64,000 bases of DNA from Mesostigma viride. Its lineage: Eukaryota > Streptophyta > Mesostigmatophyceae > Mesostigmatales > Mesostigmataceae. The stretch is taken from contig RPFO01000132.1 in assembly GCA_009746045.1 (NCBI GenBank), positions 809,590-873,589 on the forward strand, read 5' to 3'. This document shows, one piece after another, positions 32,368-42,206 of this stretch (positions within the stretch are counted from its first letter, which is position 1; the number at the start of each line of letters is the position of its first letter). Position numbers and translations under genes: made by a program. The notes under the pieces are model-generated. The model was not told the origin of the DNA, did not search any database, and saw nothing but the letters and a program-made list of their open reading frames with translations.

Positions 32368-33110
32368 GACACCGTGACACCGTGACACCGTGACACCGTG
32401 ACACCGTGACACCATAACGCTAGTATTTTACGATTTTGTATGGTGTCACAAGGTAATGTGGCGCCCATGGGGTTGCAACAATGATATTACATTGCCCAGA
32501 AGCACTGATTAACATGAGGTGACATTGTGACACCGTGACACCGTGACACCGTGACACGATGGCACCATAACGCTAGTATTTTACGATTTTGTATGGTGTC
32601 ACAAGGTAATGTGGCGCCCATGGGGTTGCAACAATGATATTACATTGCCCAGAAGCACTGATTAACATGAGGTGACATTGTGACACCGTGACACCGTGAC
32701 ACCGTGACACCGTGACACCGTGACACCGTGACACCGTGACACGATGGCACCATAACGCTAGTATTTTACGATTTTGTATGGTGTCACAAGGTAATGTGGC
32801 GCCCATGGGGTTGCAACAATGATATTACATTGCCCAGAAGCACTGATTAACATGAGGTGACATTGTGACACCGTGACACCGTGACACCGTGACACCGTGA
32901 CACCGTGACACCGTGACACCGTGACACCGTGACACGATGGCACCATAACGCTAGTATTTTACGATTTTGTATGGTGTCACAAGGTAATGTGGCGCCCATG
33001 GGGTTGCAACAATGATATTACATTGCCCAGAAGCACTGATTAACATGAGGTGACATTGTGACACCGTGACATCGTGACATTGTGACACCGTGACAGCATG
33101 ATAGTGACAA
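32368..33110 (+). repeat. Element N left subterminal GTGACACC arrays in a higher-order repeat
   Basis: Runs of GTGACACC (about 6, 3, 7-8, 9 and 3 units) alternate with four copies of a segment of about 120 bp (CCATAACGCTAGTATTTTAC ... GATTAACATGAGG). The 8-mer runs lengthen from copy to copy, so the block grew by unequal duplication. The same 8-mer occurs inverted near the right end. Confidence 0.9.
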
Positions 33111-33634
33111 TATGACACGATAGCACTAGCATTTCATGATTTTGTTGTTTAGTGCCACAAAGTATTAACGCAACATTAATGTATTATGCAACCATGTATA
33201 AATAAAAGAAAATTTATGAATATGATGGATGACCAATAATCCCTATTACATGGCCTAGCAAACTTGCATCTGCCAACTGTGTCTCTCTGCCTCTTTAATA
33301 TCAAATGCAAGATAAAATAATGTATAAATTAGCTTAAACTTACCTGACAATGATTTGCATACAGCTTTCTTTAATGCAGAATCTGGTGCCAAGCAAATGC
33401 CGTATCAAAACCATACATGCCCAATCTAATATGAACCATAATAATCGTGTTGCCCCGACTCGTCTACATCTTGCGAGTAGGGTGGCCTTTTCCGCGGTGG
33501 AGCCTGGGCATGTGCCTGGTTGTGGGGCCGGCCGGACGTGGGCGTTGTAGGCCCACGTCCCTTGCTCATCAAAATGACTATGACCCATGAAATGAGAATC
33601 CCTGGCTGCATAACCTCCTCCCTCATCACTCATC
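33111..33634. other. Element N stretch without an assigned gene
   Basis: AT-rich sequence followed by a minus-strand open frame through 33426-33629 ending KRPPYSQDVDESGQHDYYGS. That frame looks protein-like and may be a 3' exon of the ORF at 33635-34429, but no splice junction can be shown. Confidence 0.35.
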
Positions 33635-34429
33635 ACAGTGATGTTGCCAGTCTTGCTCCCCGGCGGCCTTGGGGATTTGGGGCCTCGGCTTTGTCTTCCT
33701 TGGAGATCTCCTTAGAGGGGGGGCTGCGGCATAACGGTAAGTGCCGTCATTGTAATGCTGCACGGGCTCAGGGTTCTCAACGTAGGTGGTTTGTTGCAAT
33801 GTGCCGCGACCTCAAGGCTGATGTGTATCAGCTGCCGACCCTTCGCCAGGCTGTGGATCGTACATGCCGGCATGGTATACATAAGCATTGGCCGCTTGCC
33901 TGCCAGCGGCAGTAGGCTGGGCATGCATTCCTTGGTCGTACGGCGCGTACACACCGTGCTCGCCGTACGGTTCCCCCTCCCGATCCAGCTGCCTCGGCCC
34001 ATCCATTGCGACTGCGCGCGCGCGTGGCTCTTGTTGACGGTGTGCTGGTTGCAGTCCTGTCACTTGGCCATGGGCCGCGCTGAAGCTTTCGCGTTGCCCC
34101 AACGCGGCAGGCGCAGCGGGCCGGCGAAGCTCCGTGCCAACGCCAGTGCTGGAGCTGGGTGCAGCACTTGCTGGGGTGGATGGCATTCTTCGTTGGTTCT
34201 CCAAAGCATTGACCCTCTCGGTCAGGGCCTTAACCTTGACGTACACGTGCGATTTCTTATTCCCCCGCCCTTCATCACCTACGGGTGTCCCCGCATCAAC
34301 TGCGCTCTCAGTCTCCTCCCCCGTTGGCCGTGCTACGCCCGTTCCATCGTCATGCTCCGCACACAACGGTCTGAAAGTGCCAAAAAACAGCCTTATAACT
34401 CCTGTACGATGCAAATATTGTCGAAACAT
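33635..34429 (-). pseudogene. Element N internal ORF, minus strand (unknown, one in-frame stop)
   Basis: On the minus strand a frame from 34429 runs about 205 codons to a TGA at 33814-33812, then continues in the same frame to about 33635 (TTYVENPEPVQHYNDGTYRY, PPLRRSPRKTKPRPQIPK). Near the start there is a short heptad-like segment (VKVKALTERVNALENQ). The rest is low-complexity, rich in Ala, Pro, Gln and Tyr, with a basic tail. It may be an accessory DNA-binding protein of the transposon, by analogy with the two-gene CACTA elements, but there is no domain hit to support this. Confidence 0.45.
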
Positions 34430-34689
34430 GCTAGATCTTGGTAGGTAGCATGTTCAGGACACCAGTAGAAGGATTGCAACTTTCCGGACTTACCGGACCT
34501 CAGCTGACCTATTTTTGGCATTTCTATTTTTAGCAGTTTTCCAGATTTTAATATAAACAAATACATTCTAATATGCAAATAAAGAGTTCTTGACCTGGCT
34601 GTTTGCAAGTAAGTTGATACTCATGACTAATGACTGTACACAAGATCTGATGGTCATCCAACCGCATTTGGTAACAAAATGCCACCAAA

Positions 34690-35180
34690 TGCTAGCAAAA
34701 ATGTGCGTTTTTTGTATTTTTCATCACATTTCATTGCAGTTTCCATACAAGCTGTGCTCGGTTGAGGCTGGAAACTTGTAGGCATCTTAAACATCATTAT
34801 TCTAGACATCCCACAAAAATTCAGGTCCATCATAGGGTATTTGATGTCAGTTTGCTCACAAATGTTACCAAAAATGCACGTTTTTCGTATTTTTCATCAC
34901 ATTCCATGGCAGTTTCCATACAAGATGTGCTCAGTTCAGGCTGGAAACTTGCATGCATCTTTGCCATCATTATTTTAGACATTCCACAAAAATTCAGAAC
35001 CATCAGAGGGTATTTGATGTCAGTTTGCTCACAAATGTTACCAAAAATGCACGTTTTTCGTATTTTTCATCACATTTCAGTGCAGTTTCCGTACAAGATG
35101 TGCTCTGTTGAGGCTGGAAACTTGCATGCATCTTAGCCATCATGATTTTAGACATTCCACAAAAATTCAGGCCGATCATG
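34690..35180 (+). repeat. Element N tandem repeat, about 175-bp period
   Basis: Three imperfect copies of a unit containing CGTATTTTTCATCACATT, GCAGTTTCC, GAGGCTGGAAACTTG and CATTCCACAAAAATTCAG, at about 34695, 34870 and 35045. Non-coding; it produces misleading small ORFs. Confidence 0.85.
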
Positions 35181-35776
35181 TTCTATTTGGTAGAGCTATC
35201 AATGCCATACCTGCCAGTTTCCATTACAAATTCTTACCCATGGATGCGAAACTGCCAGTGTGGAATATCAAGGAGACAATCTGGTCAACTCAAATAAGAT
35301 GACTCACTAAAACATGGAAACCATTCACGAGTGATGTAAGACAACCCGTCCAGGAGACATACATAAAAGTTCATTGATATAGACACAGCTGACAATATGC
35401 ACATGTGGCCATGTGGATGCTCACGCAATTTCTATTATAGGGAGGAGCTTGCTGAACATAATATTGGCAGCTGTCGCATGCATGGCTAGAAAGGTCATTT
35501 TACACGTGCACCCACAGCATGCCAAGTAATGTAGTTGCAAATTACTCAACACGCGGCATGGCGCTGATGCGTTTGCGCGCCCTCATCTCGGTATCGCTAG
35601 CTAGGAGGTAGTGGCACCTCCCTGCACAATCTCTGCCTGACCTTGTCAGCCTTCATGCACTGTGTCAACATGGACACCCCCACACCCTTGCCCTTGGCAT
35701 CACAGCCAAGCTTTCGACGGTGGTTGGTGAAGCTCTTGGTGTCCTCCTTGCGCATGTGGTGCATGTGCAAGTTACT
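35181..35776. other. Element N stretch with no gene seen
   Basis: About 600 bp of unique sequence leading into the tetranucleotide arrays. The minus-strand frame crossing it runs from the arrays and is not a real gene. Confidence 0.5.
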
Positions 35777-35927
35777 AAGTGAGTGAGTGAGTGAGTGAGT
35801 GAGTGAGTGAGTGAGTGAGTGAGTGAGTGAGTGAGTGAGTGAGTGAGTGAGTGAGTGAGTGAGTGAGTGAGTGAGTGAGTGAGTGAGTGAGTGAGTGAGT
35901 GAGTGCGTGCGTGCGTGCGTGCGTGAG

Positions 35928-35975
<48 letters not shown>

Positions 35976-37174
35976 TGAGTGGGTGGGTGGGTGGGTGGGT
36001 GGGTGGGTGGGTGGGTGGGTGGGTGGGTGGGTGGGTGGGTGGGTGGGTGGGTGGGTGGGTGGGTGGGTGGGTGGGTGGGTGGGTGGGTGGGTGGGTGGGT
36101 GGGTGGGTGGGTGGGTGGGTGGGTGGGTGGGTGGGTGGGTGGGTGGGTGGGTGGGTGGGTGGGTGGGTGGGTGGGTGGGTGGGTGGGTGGGTGGGTGGGT
36201 GGGTGGGTGGGTGGGTGGGTGGGTGGGTGGGTGGGTGGGTGGGTGGGTGGGTGGGTGGGTGGGTGGGTGGGTGGGTGGGTGGGTGGGTGGGTGGGTGGGT
36301 GGGTGGGTGGGTGGGTGGGTGGGTGGGTGGGTGGGTGGGTGGGTGGGTGGGTGGGTGGGTGGGTGGGTGGGTGGGTGGGTGGGTGGGTGGGTGGGTGGGT
36401 GGGTGGGTGGGTGGGTGAGGGAGTGAGTCCACGAGTGAGTGAGTCCACGAGTGAGTTCACGAGGGAGGAAGGGAGGGAGGGAGGGAGGGAGGGAGGGAGG
36501 GAGGGAGGGAGGGAGGGAGGAGGGAGGGAGGGAGGAGGGAGGGAGGGAGGGAGGGAGGGAGGGAGGGAGGGAGGGAGGAGGGAGGGAGGGAGGGAGGAGG
36601 GAGGGAGGAGGGAGGGAGGGAGGGAGGGAGGAGGGAGGGAGGGAGGGAGGGAGGGAGGGAGGGAGGGAGGGAGGGGAGGGAGGGAGGGAGGGAGGGAGGG
36701 AGGGAGGGAGGGAGGGAGGGAGGGGAGGGAGGAGGGAGGGAGGGAGGGAGGGAGGGAGGAGGGAGGGAGGGAGGGAGGAGGGAGGGAGGGAGGGAGGGAG
36801 GGAGGGAGGGAGGGAGGAGGGAGGGAGGGAGGGAGGGAGGAGGGAGGGAGGGAGGGAGGGAGGGAGGGAGGGAGGGAGGGAGGGAGGGAGGGAGGGAGGA
36901 GGGAGGGAGGGAGGGAGGGAGGGAGGGAGGAGGGAGGGAGGGAGGGAGGGAGGGAGGGAGGGAGGAGGGAGGAGGAGGGAGGGAGGGAGGGAGGGAGGGA
37001 GGGAGGAGGGAGGGAGGGAGGGAGGGAGGAGGGAGGAGGGAGGGAGGGAGGGAGGGAGGGAGGAGGGAGGGAGGAGGGAGGGAGGGAGGGAGGGAGGGAG
37101 GGAGGGAGGGAGGGAGGGAGGGAGGGAGGGAGGGAGGGAGGGAGGGAGGGAGGGAGGGAGGGAGGGAGGGAGGA
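35777..37174 (+). repeat. 1.4-kb compound tetranucleotide microsatellite
   Basis: Consecutive arrays: GTGA (35777-35904), GTGC (35905-35975), GGGT (about 35979-36416, roughly 109 units), a short GAGTCCAC spacer region, then GGGA/GGA (about 36463-37174). Each array differs from its neighbour by one base of the unit. All long frames on both strands here (Pro-Thr-His, Gly-Trp-Val or Gly-Arg-Glu repeats) are artefacts. The G-rich plus strand can form quadruplexes. Confidence 0.97.
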
Positions 37175-38136
37175 AGGGAGTGGATCGGTCACTCACAGCA
37201 GTTTATTCCCACCCCAGCAGGGCCCCTCCCTCACATCCGGCTGCAAAATCTGCTTGATGTCGCTTCTCTCTAGAATAAGCCGCACAGCCCTGATGCGAGC
37301 AAACGGCTCGCCATCATACTGTCGCTCACTGATGCTTTATACGCGCTTTCCGTAAGATGAAAACATGACGGAAAAGAGAGACTCGGGGAAAGGGGATACG
37401 GTGAAATACTTGTCTGCTACCGGCCGGGGTTTCAACAGCGAAGAAATTCGCACCTGAATGTGCACATACCACTCCGTCACGTCGACAACGGTCTTGCATC
37501 GCAATCGTTTCACAGACGCGGCAGCAAAAATTGCTGGCGGCATTGACATGCTCGCCGCAGTTAACGAACGTGCGGAGGTCCGTTTTAGCCCCTGACGCCA
37601 CGGCGTCTTTGATGCCAAGAACGCCTGCAAAAGACACGATATCGGGCACAAAAGCACTTAAAAACGGATTACGGGTCTGCGACGCCTGGCCCAGCCTAGA
37701 AATTGGATTAAAAATCGCGCCAGCTCGGTTAAAGCAAACTGAGCCGGTAATGAAAAAAGTGCTTCGGTCAAGGCCTTAAAAACTAAAAACTGCGTCGGTT
37801 AGAGTCAAAAACCAGATGTTAGGGCGACTTTCATCGGGAAAATTTTTTGCTGCAGGTAGGTGGGGTCGAGAGAAAATCGGCGACAAAACAGGCACCCACC
37901 TGTGAATGACGCCAAAATGGAAGGACTCCGCAGAATTTGTGGCGAAAAAAAATAACGGCAAGTAATATATGACCCTAGGAGCATACACTAAAATTTCCAG
38001 CCTCGATACTGCCTTTTTATTCGCTAGCCATTCTTAGCTATCCTGACCAGAATGGCCGATGAATGGTTGATAATTTCCTCGGGGATTGAAAGGAAATACC
38101 TGCTGCACACCTTGTGACATCGGTTGTGACACCCAT
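37175..38136. other. Element N stretch with no gene seen
   Basis: About 960 bp. Minus-strand frames at 37326-37657 overlap in two registers and have no recognisable motif. No structural RNA or repeat was identified. Confidence 0.45.
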
Positions 38137-38419
38137 GTCTCAACATGTTTGTAGTTGGTTTGTAGTTGGTGTCTCGGTGTCTCAGAAACTCGTGGTCCGC
38201 ATTGAGTGGGTGTCACGGTGTCACGACATCTGATTGGCCCGGTTCAGATTCGCCCCAAATTAAAAAAAAAAAAAAACGAATTAAAAAAAAATTAAAAAAA
38301 AAACGAATCTGAACCGGGCCAATCAGATGTCGTGACACCGTGACACCCACTCAATGCGGACCACGAGTTTCTGAGACACCGAGACACCAACTACAAACCA
38401 ACTACAAACATGTTGAGAC
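38137..38419. repeat. Long perfect inverted repeat with 116-bp arms
   Basis: The left arm (38137-38252) and right arm (38304-38419) are exact reverse complements over 116 bp, with an A-rich spacer of 51 bp. Each arm contains copies of the GGTGTCAC/GTGACACC unit used in N's subterminal arrays. A transcript would fold into a long perfect stem. Confidence 0.95.
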
Positions 38420-38663
38420 ACCGTGACACCGTGCGCTTTCACCCCGAATTCACGAGAGCGGCAGCGATGGTGATCGCTGCCAAATGAGGTAACATGGGCT
38501 AAACAACTCGGGCAGACCGGGCTGGCGTGACATCCCGGTCTGCCATGTTTTATTCCCCCCCACACATGGCGTGGGGATCTACGTTTGCCATCTGCCAACG
38601 TAGAAATAGATGGGGAGGGGGGGGGACAAATGATGTTTGCAACATTGCCCAGTTGACATAGCC

Positions 38664-39041
38664 ATGGCGAGACCCGGCGTTTTCATGGAGCCCAGTGCGG
38701 GGGCGCTGGGTTGGCAGGTTTTGGGAATGTTCTTCTTGCTATTACTCCTGGGCGTCGTCGTGTTCAATATGATGGCGAGGCGCGGGGTCCGGTTATCTGC
38801 AGCCGCCGTGTTGGCGAAATGCACCCAGGATTCGTCCTTGGCTGCGGCACTTTGCAGGGACTGGGACTGTGGTTGTGGCCGCCATTGTTTGAGAAGCGTG
38901 CATTTCGAGGAGCTCAGGACGATGAGGACCGACATGTGGTCTAAGAAGCCTGCGGATCGGAAAGAGTTTATAAAGAACCAGCTTTTTCAGGCCGGCCAGG
39001 GAGAAACTGAAATCCCGGCAAGTGATTTCATGACAAAGTGA
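38664..39041 (+). CDS. Element N small ORF: membrane anchor plus Cys-rich segment
   Basis: The ATG at 38664 is in strong context (agccATGG) and gives 125 residues. A short N-terminus is followed by a hydrophobic segment (WQVLGMFFLLLLLGVVVFNM), a basic RRG, a Cys cluster (CRDWDCGCGRHC) and a charged tail (EELRTMRTDMWSKKPADRKE). The Cys cluster followed by an E-rich helix resembles, from memory, N-terminal modules of some uncharacterised transposon-linked proteins, but I cannot name a family. It may be one exon of a larger transposon gene. Confidence 0.4.
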   Translation: MARPGVFMEPSAGALGWQVLGMFFLLLLLGVVVFNMMARRGVRLSAAAVLAKCTQDSSLAAALCRDWDCGCGRHCLRSVHFEELRTMRTDMWSKKPADRKEFIKNQLFQAGQGETEIPASDFMTK

Positions 39042-39320
39042 TTTTGATGGTTGCTTGCATGCATATTAAGTGAGACAGCTATTCCTGGACGCATGGCGTG
39101 CCAACATATATAAGTTGTTACCAGATATTAATCACATGCCCTATTGAAGCGACGTTGGACCGCATAAACGAGGAATGGCTGAACTTGTCATGACCCGGCA
39201 AGGTACCTACACGCACAACAAGAATACATCAACATGAGACGATATATGGTGAGATGACCGAGATGTATGGAGAAATGAATGTCTCTACTAGGATTATTAT
39301 GAAGGTGTATACGTGGTATT

Positions 39321-39533
39321 TGCGGTGTCACGGTGTCACGGTGTCACGGTGTCACGGTGTCACGGTGTCACGGTGTCACGGTGTCACGGTGTCAGAAGCA
39401 TAGGTAAAACTTGCAATGACCCATTGAATACATCATCCCCATTAATAATCACTGCATACCTGCAAAGATGTGTGTTTATATGCATTTTGAGGTGTCACGG
39501 TGTCACGGTGTCACGATGTCACGGTGTCACGGG
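39321..39533 (-). repeat. Element N right subterminal GGTGTCAC arrays
   Basis: About nine tandem GGTGTCAC units at 39325-39395 and a shorter, slightly mutated run at about 39491-39533. This is the inverted counterpart of the left GTGACACC arrays. Confidence 0.92.
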
Positions 39534-39619
39534 TCCTATGAACTTCCCCTTCCTCAGAGACTTAAGTGGAAACTTTAAATTCAATAAAATACAACTTTTC
39601 AAAATGAACTACAAATTGC

Positions 39620-39651
39620 GTGTTCTAGTACAAATCCAGACGAGCTTAGGG
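39620..39651 (-). repeat. Element N right terminal inverted repeat
   Basis: 32 bp, exact reverse complement of 32251-32282; followed by GAG (39652-39654). Confidence 0.92.
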
Positions 39652-39654
39652 GAG

Positions 39655-42035
39655 GTTACATTGAGAACTTCAGCAGCAAGGTGAAGCCCTTGACCGAGTT
39701 ACTCAAGAAGGGGTGCGTGTGGGCGTGGGGTCCCGCACAGCAACGCGCCATCGAGACAATCAAGCAGGAGCTCACGTCGGCCCCGATTCTGCGCGCCCCT
39801 GACTATGCTTTGCCGTTTGTGTTATATACCGACTGGTCCAAGGTAGGACTGGGTGCGGTCTTGGCGCAAAAGGATGGTGATGGGCGCGAGCACGTTATTG
39901 CTTATGCTAGTCGCAGCAACAACCCAGCGGAGAGCCGGTATTCTTCCTATGAGGGGGAGGCACTGGCTGTGGTGTGGGCCATCAAGCACTTTCGCCCGTA
40001 TTTAGTTGGGCGCGTGTTTACTCTGGTGACAGACCACCAGCCGCTTCAGTGGCTAATGACCAACACCAACCTGACGGGTAAGCTCGCCCGATGGGCCATG
40101 ATTATCCAGGAGTACCACATGACCATTGTGCATCGGGCCGGCAAGGACCATGTCAACGCCGATGTGCTATCCCGATACGCCATGCCTACCACTGTTGACC
40201 ACACTGGAGCCCGGGCCATGGGTGCCGAGGGCTCGTCGGGTTCTGTGGTCTTTGTGAACGCTGCTGGGTATGCGGCCGACGATGAGGAGGAGGCGTGGTG
40301 GCGCAGTGTCGAGTACTCTGTGGCGGACTTCGGCATCAGCGACGACCCGGTGCGGCCGTCGCCATTCACGCCATCCAAAGCTGTGTGCGCTATGGAAGAG
40401 GGTAGGTCTCTGTCCTTTGACATTGATCCTTCTCTGCAGCAGCTGATCGCTGTGCAGGCTCTCTTAGCGCGTAGCTCTCTTGCTGATTGCTACACCGCTG
40501 ATATCTGGCTAGATGGTCGAGTTTTGGAGCAAGTGCAGGGTGCTGTCTTGACTCCTACTCCAGTCGATTGGACTCCTGCTCAGAAGGCGACGGAGTTGAA
40601 CAGGGTGCAGCACAGGGCTGCAACCTATGGTTGGGAAGATGGGGTTTTGTACAAGCTGTTGGGCAAGCGTAGGGTGGTCGTCCCACCGCCTGACAAGCGC
40701 GTTGCTATAGTGCAGGCGTACCACGAGCGGTATGGTCACTTGGGTGGCAATCGCACGCTCAGCCTCGTACGGACCAGCTATTGGTGGAATAACATGCGAC
40801 ACACAGTGGCCCAGGTAGTGGCCAGCTGTGTCCCGTGTGCTCGAACCAAGGCTAACTTTAGCGCAGATCATGGTGCCAAGGAGCTGATGTCGCTTCCCAT
40901 CAAGGGCTTGTTTTATCGCTGGCACGTCGATCTGTGCGGGCCGTTTCAGGAGAGCCCTGACGGCAACCTCTATGTCATGGTATGCGTGGAGAGCTTTAGC
41001 AAATGGGTTGAGTTGATCCCCATTGCTGACAAGCATGCCGCTACCACAGCGAAGCATTTTGCAGACATCATCACCAGGTTTGGGGCTCCCGCGGAGGTAG
41101 TCACGGACCAGGGTGGTGAGTTCAGGGGTGAGTTCCAGGAGTTGCTGGATGGATGTCTTATTGATCACCGTCGCACTTCTCGGGAGCATCCTCAGGCCAA
41201 TGGTTTGGCTGAGAGATTGGTGCAGACCGTCAAGCAGGCGCTGCGCAAGTGGAGCCTGCAGGTGCCGGAGTCGGCCAGGTGGGATCGCGAGTTGGCATGG
41301 ATTGCCATGGGTTATCGCATGTCTCCCCAGGAGTCTCTCGCTACCTTCTCCCCGTATTTCCTTCTGTTCGGGCGTAATCCTCTTTTGCCTACGGAGGCAC
41401 AGGTTGCGCACCCCGAACCCATGGCCTTCGACAACGCTCAGCAATTTTTGGTTGAGGTGCTGGCCAGGGCAGAGACTTTTAAGAAGGTCATGCCCATCGC
41501 GATGAACAACTTGTTCATTGCTCAGCACAGGGACTCCCTGCGTTACGCTCAGCGCCGGGGGGGCGCATACATGGCTCGCCAGCTGCGGTTTAGGCCAGGG
41601 CAGTATGTTTTCCTGCGCACTCAGCTGAAGCACACTTTGGATGTGGAGGCGGGGCCCACCATTTTGCGCATTGTGGCTATCAAACCATCGGGAGTGGCAA
41701 TTTTGGAGGGCGCCGACGGGAGCCGTACGACAGACAACCTCAGCAATCTCAGTCCCTGCTCACTGCCCAATTTGGTCCACGACCTCCAACCGCACACATC
41801 TCGCCGAGTCAAGGACGCCCAGTGTCAGGTTTGTCACCGGGTCGATCAGGCGGAGTCCATGTTATTGTGTGATCAGTGTAACTGTGGTTGGCACATGCAG
41901 TGCTTGCAGCCAGTGGTCACCAGCATTCCGGAGGGGGATTGGTTTTGTCCAGTGTGCACCGCTGCGCAGTTTACCTCCCGCAGCTTGACTGCGGTCACCG
42001 CTGCCCTTGTCTTGGTACGATCGCTGTCTTCGTGA
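39655..42035 (+). CDS. Element E pol, part 2: RNase H, integrase, PHD finger
   Basis: Continues the RT frame of 29229-32250 after element N, beginning with the YIENFSSKVKPLTELLKK thumb/connection region. RNase H motifs are LYTDWSKVGLGAVLAQ, YSSYEGEALAVVWAI, TLVTDHQPLQWLM and NADVLSR. The integrase has an HHCC finger (YHERYGHLGGN ... CVPC) and DDE core residues in WHVDLCGPF, VVTDQGGEF and LAERLVQTV, followed by a C-terminal beta region. It ends in a PHD finger (41823-41957) and a short hydrophobic tail, stop at 42033-42035. No frameshift or stop is seen in this half. The integrase presumably makes the 4-bp staggered cut seen at E and F. Confidence 0.93.
41823..41957 (+). other. PHD finger at the C-terminus of E integrase
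   Basis: A Cys4-His-Cys3 pattern: CQVC, then LLCDQCNCGWHMQC, then DWFCPVC, with the invariant Trp two residues before the last Cys pair. PHD fingers of this type read the histone H3 tail. It occupies the place where chromoviruses carry a chromodomain, so a role in choosing integration sites is likely by analogy; histone specificity cannot be judged from sequence alone. Confidence 0.9.
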
Positions 42036-42049
42036 TGGGGCCGGTCGCC

Positions 42050-42062
42050 AGCGAGGGGGGGA
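42050..42062 (+). other. Polypurine tract of element E
   Basis: AGCGAGGGGGGGA directly precedes repeat B1 and not repeat A2. In normal LTR replication the LTR starts after this tract, which is why the conventional LTR here would be B-gc-A. Confidence 0.8.
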
Positions 42063-42204
42063 ATCATGGGACAGGTCCTCGCCCACCCCACAGGGCATGC
42101 AGTTAAGGCAGGCACATCAGCTCAGCTCATTTGGGTTTTACCAAATTAAGCTGAGTGGCCAGCCGCCATGGTGGCGCCGGAGATTGTGGCACGCAGACGC
42201 GACA
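42063..42204 (+). repeat. Element E repeat B1
   Basis: 142 bp from ATCATGGGACAGG to AGACGCGACA, same length and essentially the same sequence as 43344-43485. It is followed by gc and then TGTCACGG of A2, forming GACAGCTGTC at 42201-42210. Confidence 0.93.
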
Positions 42205-42206
42205 GC

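Larger units (their letters stand above)
32251..39651. mobile_element. Element N: 7.4-kb TIR DNA transposon inserted in E pol
   Basis: Perfect 32-bp inverted ends beginning CCCTAAGCTCGTCTGGATTT (32251-32282 and 39620-39651), flanked by GAG (32248-32250 and 39652-39654). Removal of N and one GAG restores the pol frame exactly (R-G-Y at the joint). Both ends carry subterminal arrays of the 8-mer GTGACACC in opposite orientation, the layout of transposase-binding sites in CACTA/EnSpm elements. The 3-bp duplication also fits that superfamily, but the terminal bases CCCTA are not the standard CACTA. Inside are two modest ORFs, large simple-repeat blocks and a long hairpin, with no recognisable DDE transposase. 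It is probably non-autonomous. Confidence 0.85.

Noticed and set aside
32368-33110. CRISPR-like array of short repeats and spacers
   Set aside because: The 8-mers are contiguous, the intervening segments are identical to each other, and the context is a eukaryotic transposon.
35597-37355. Long open frames on both strands encoding Pro-Thr-His, Ser-Leu-Pro, Gly-Trp-Val or Gly-Arg-Glu repeats
   Set aside because: They are translations of tetranucleotide microsatellites; several overlapping frames on both strands are open for the same trivial reason.
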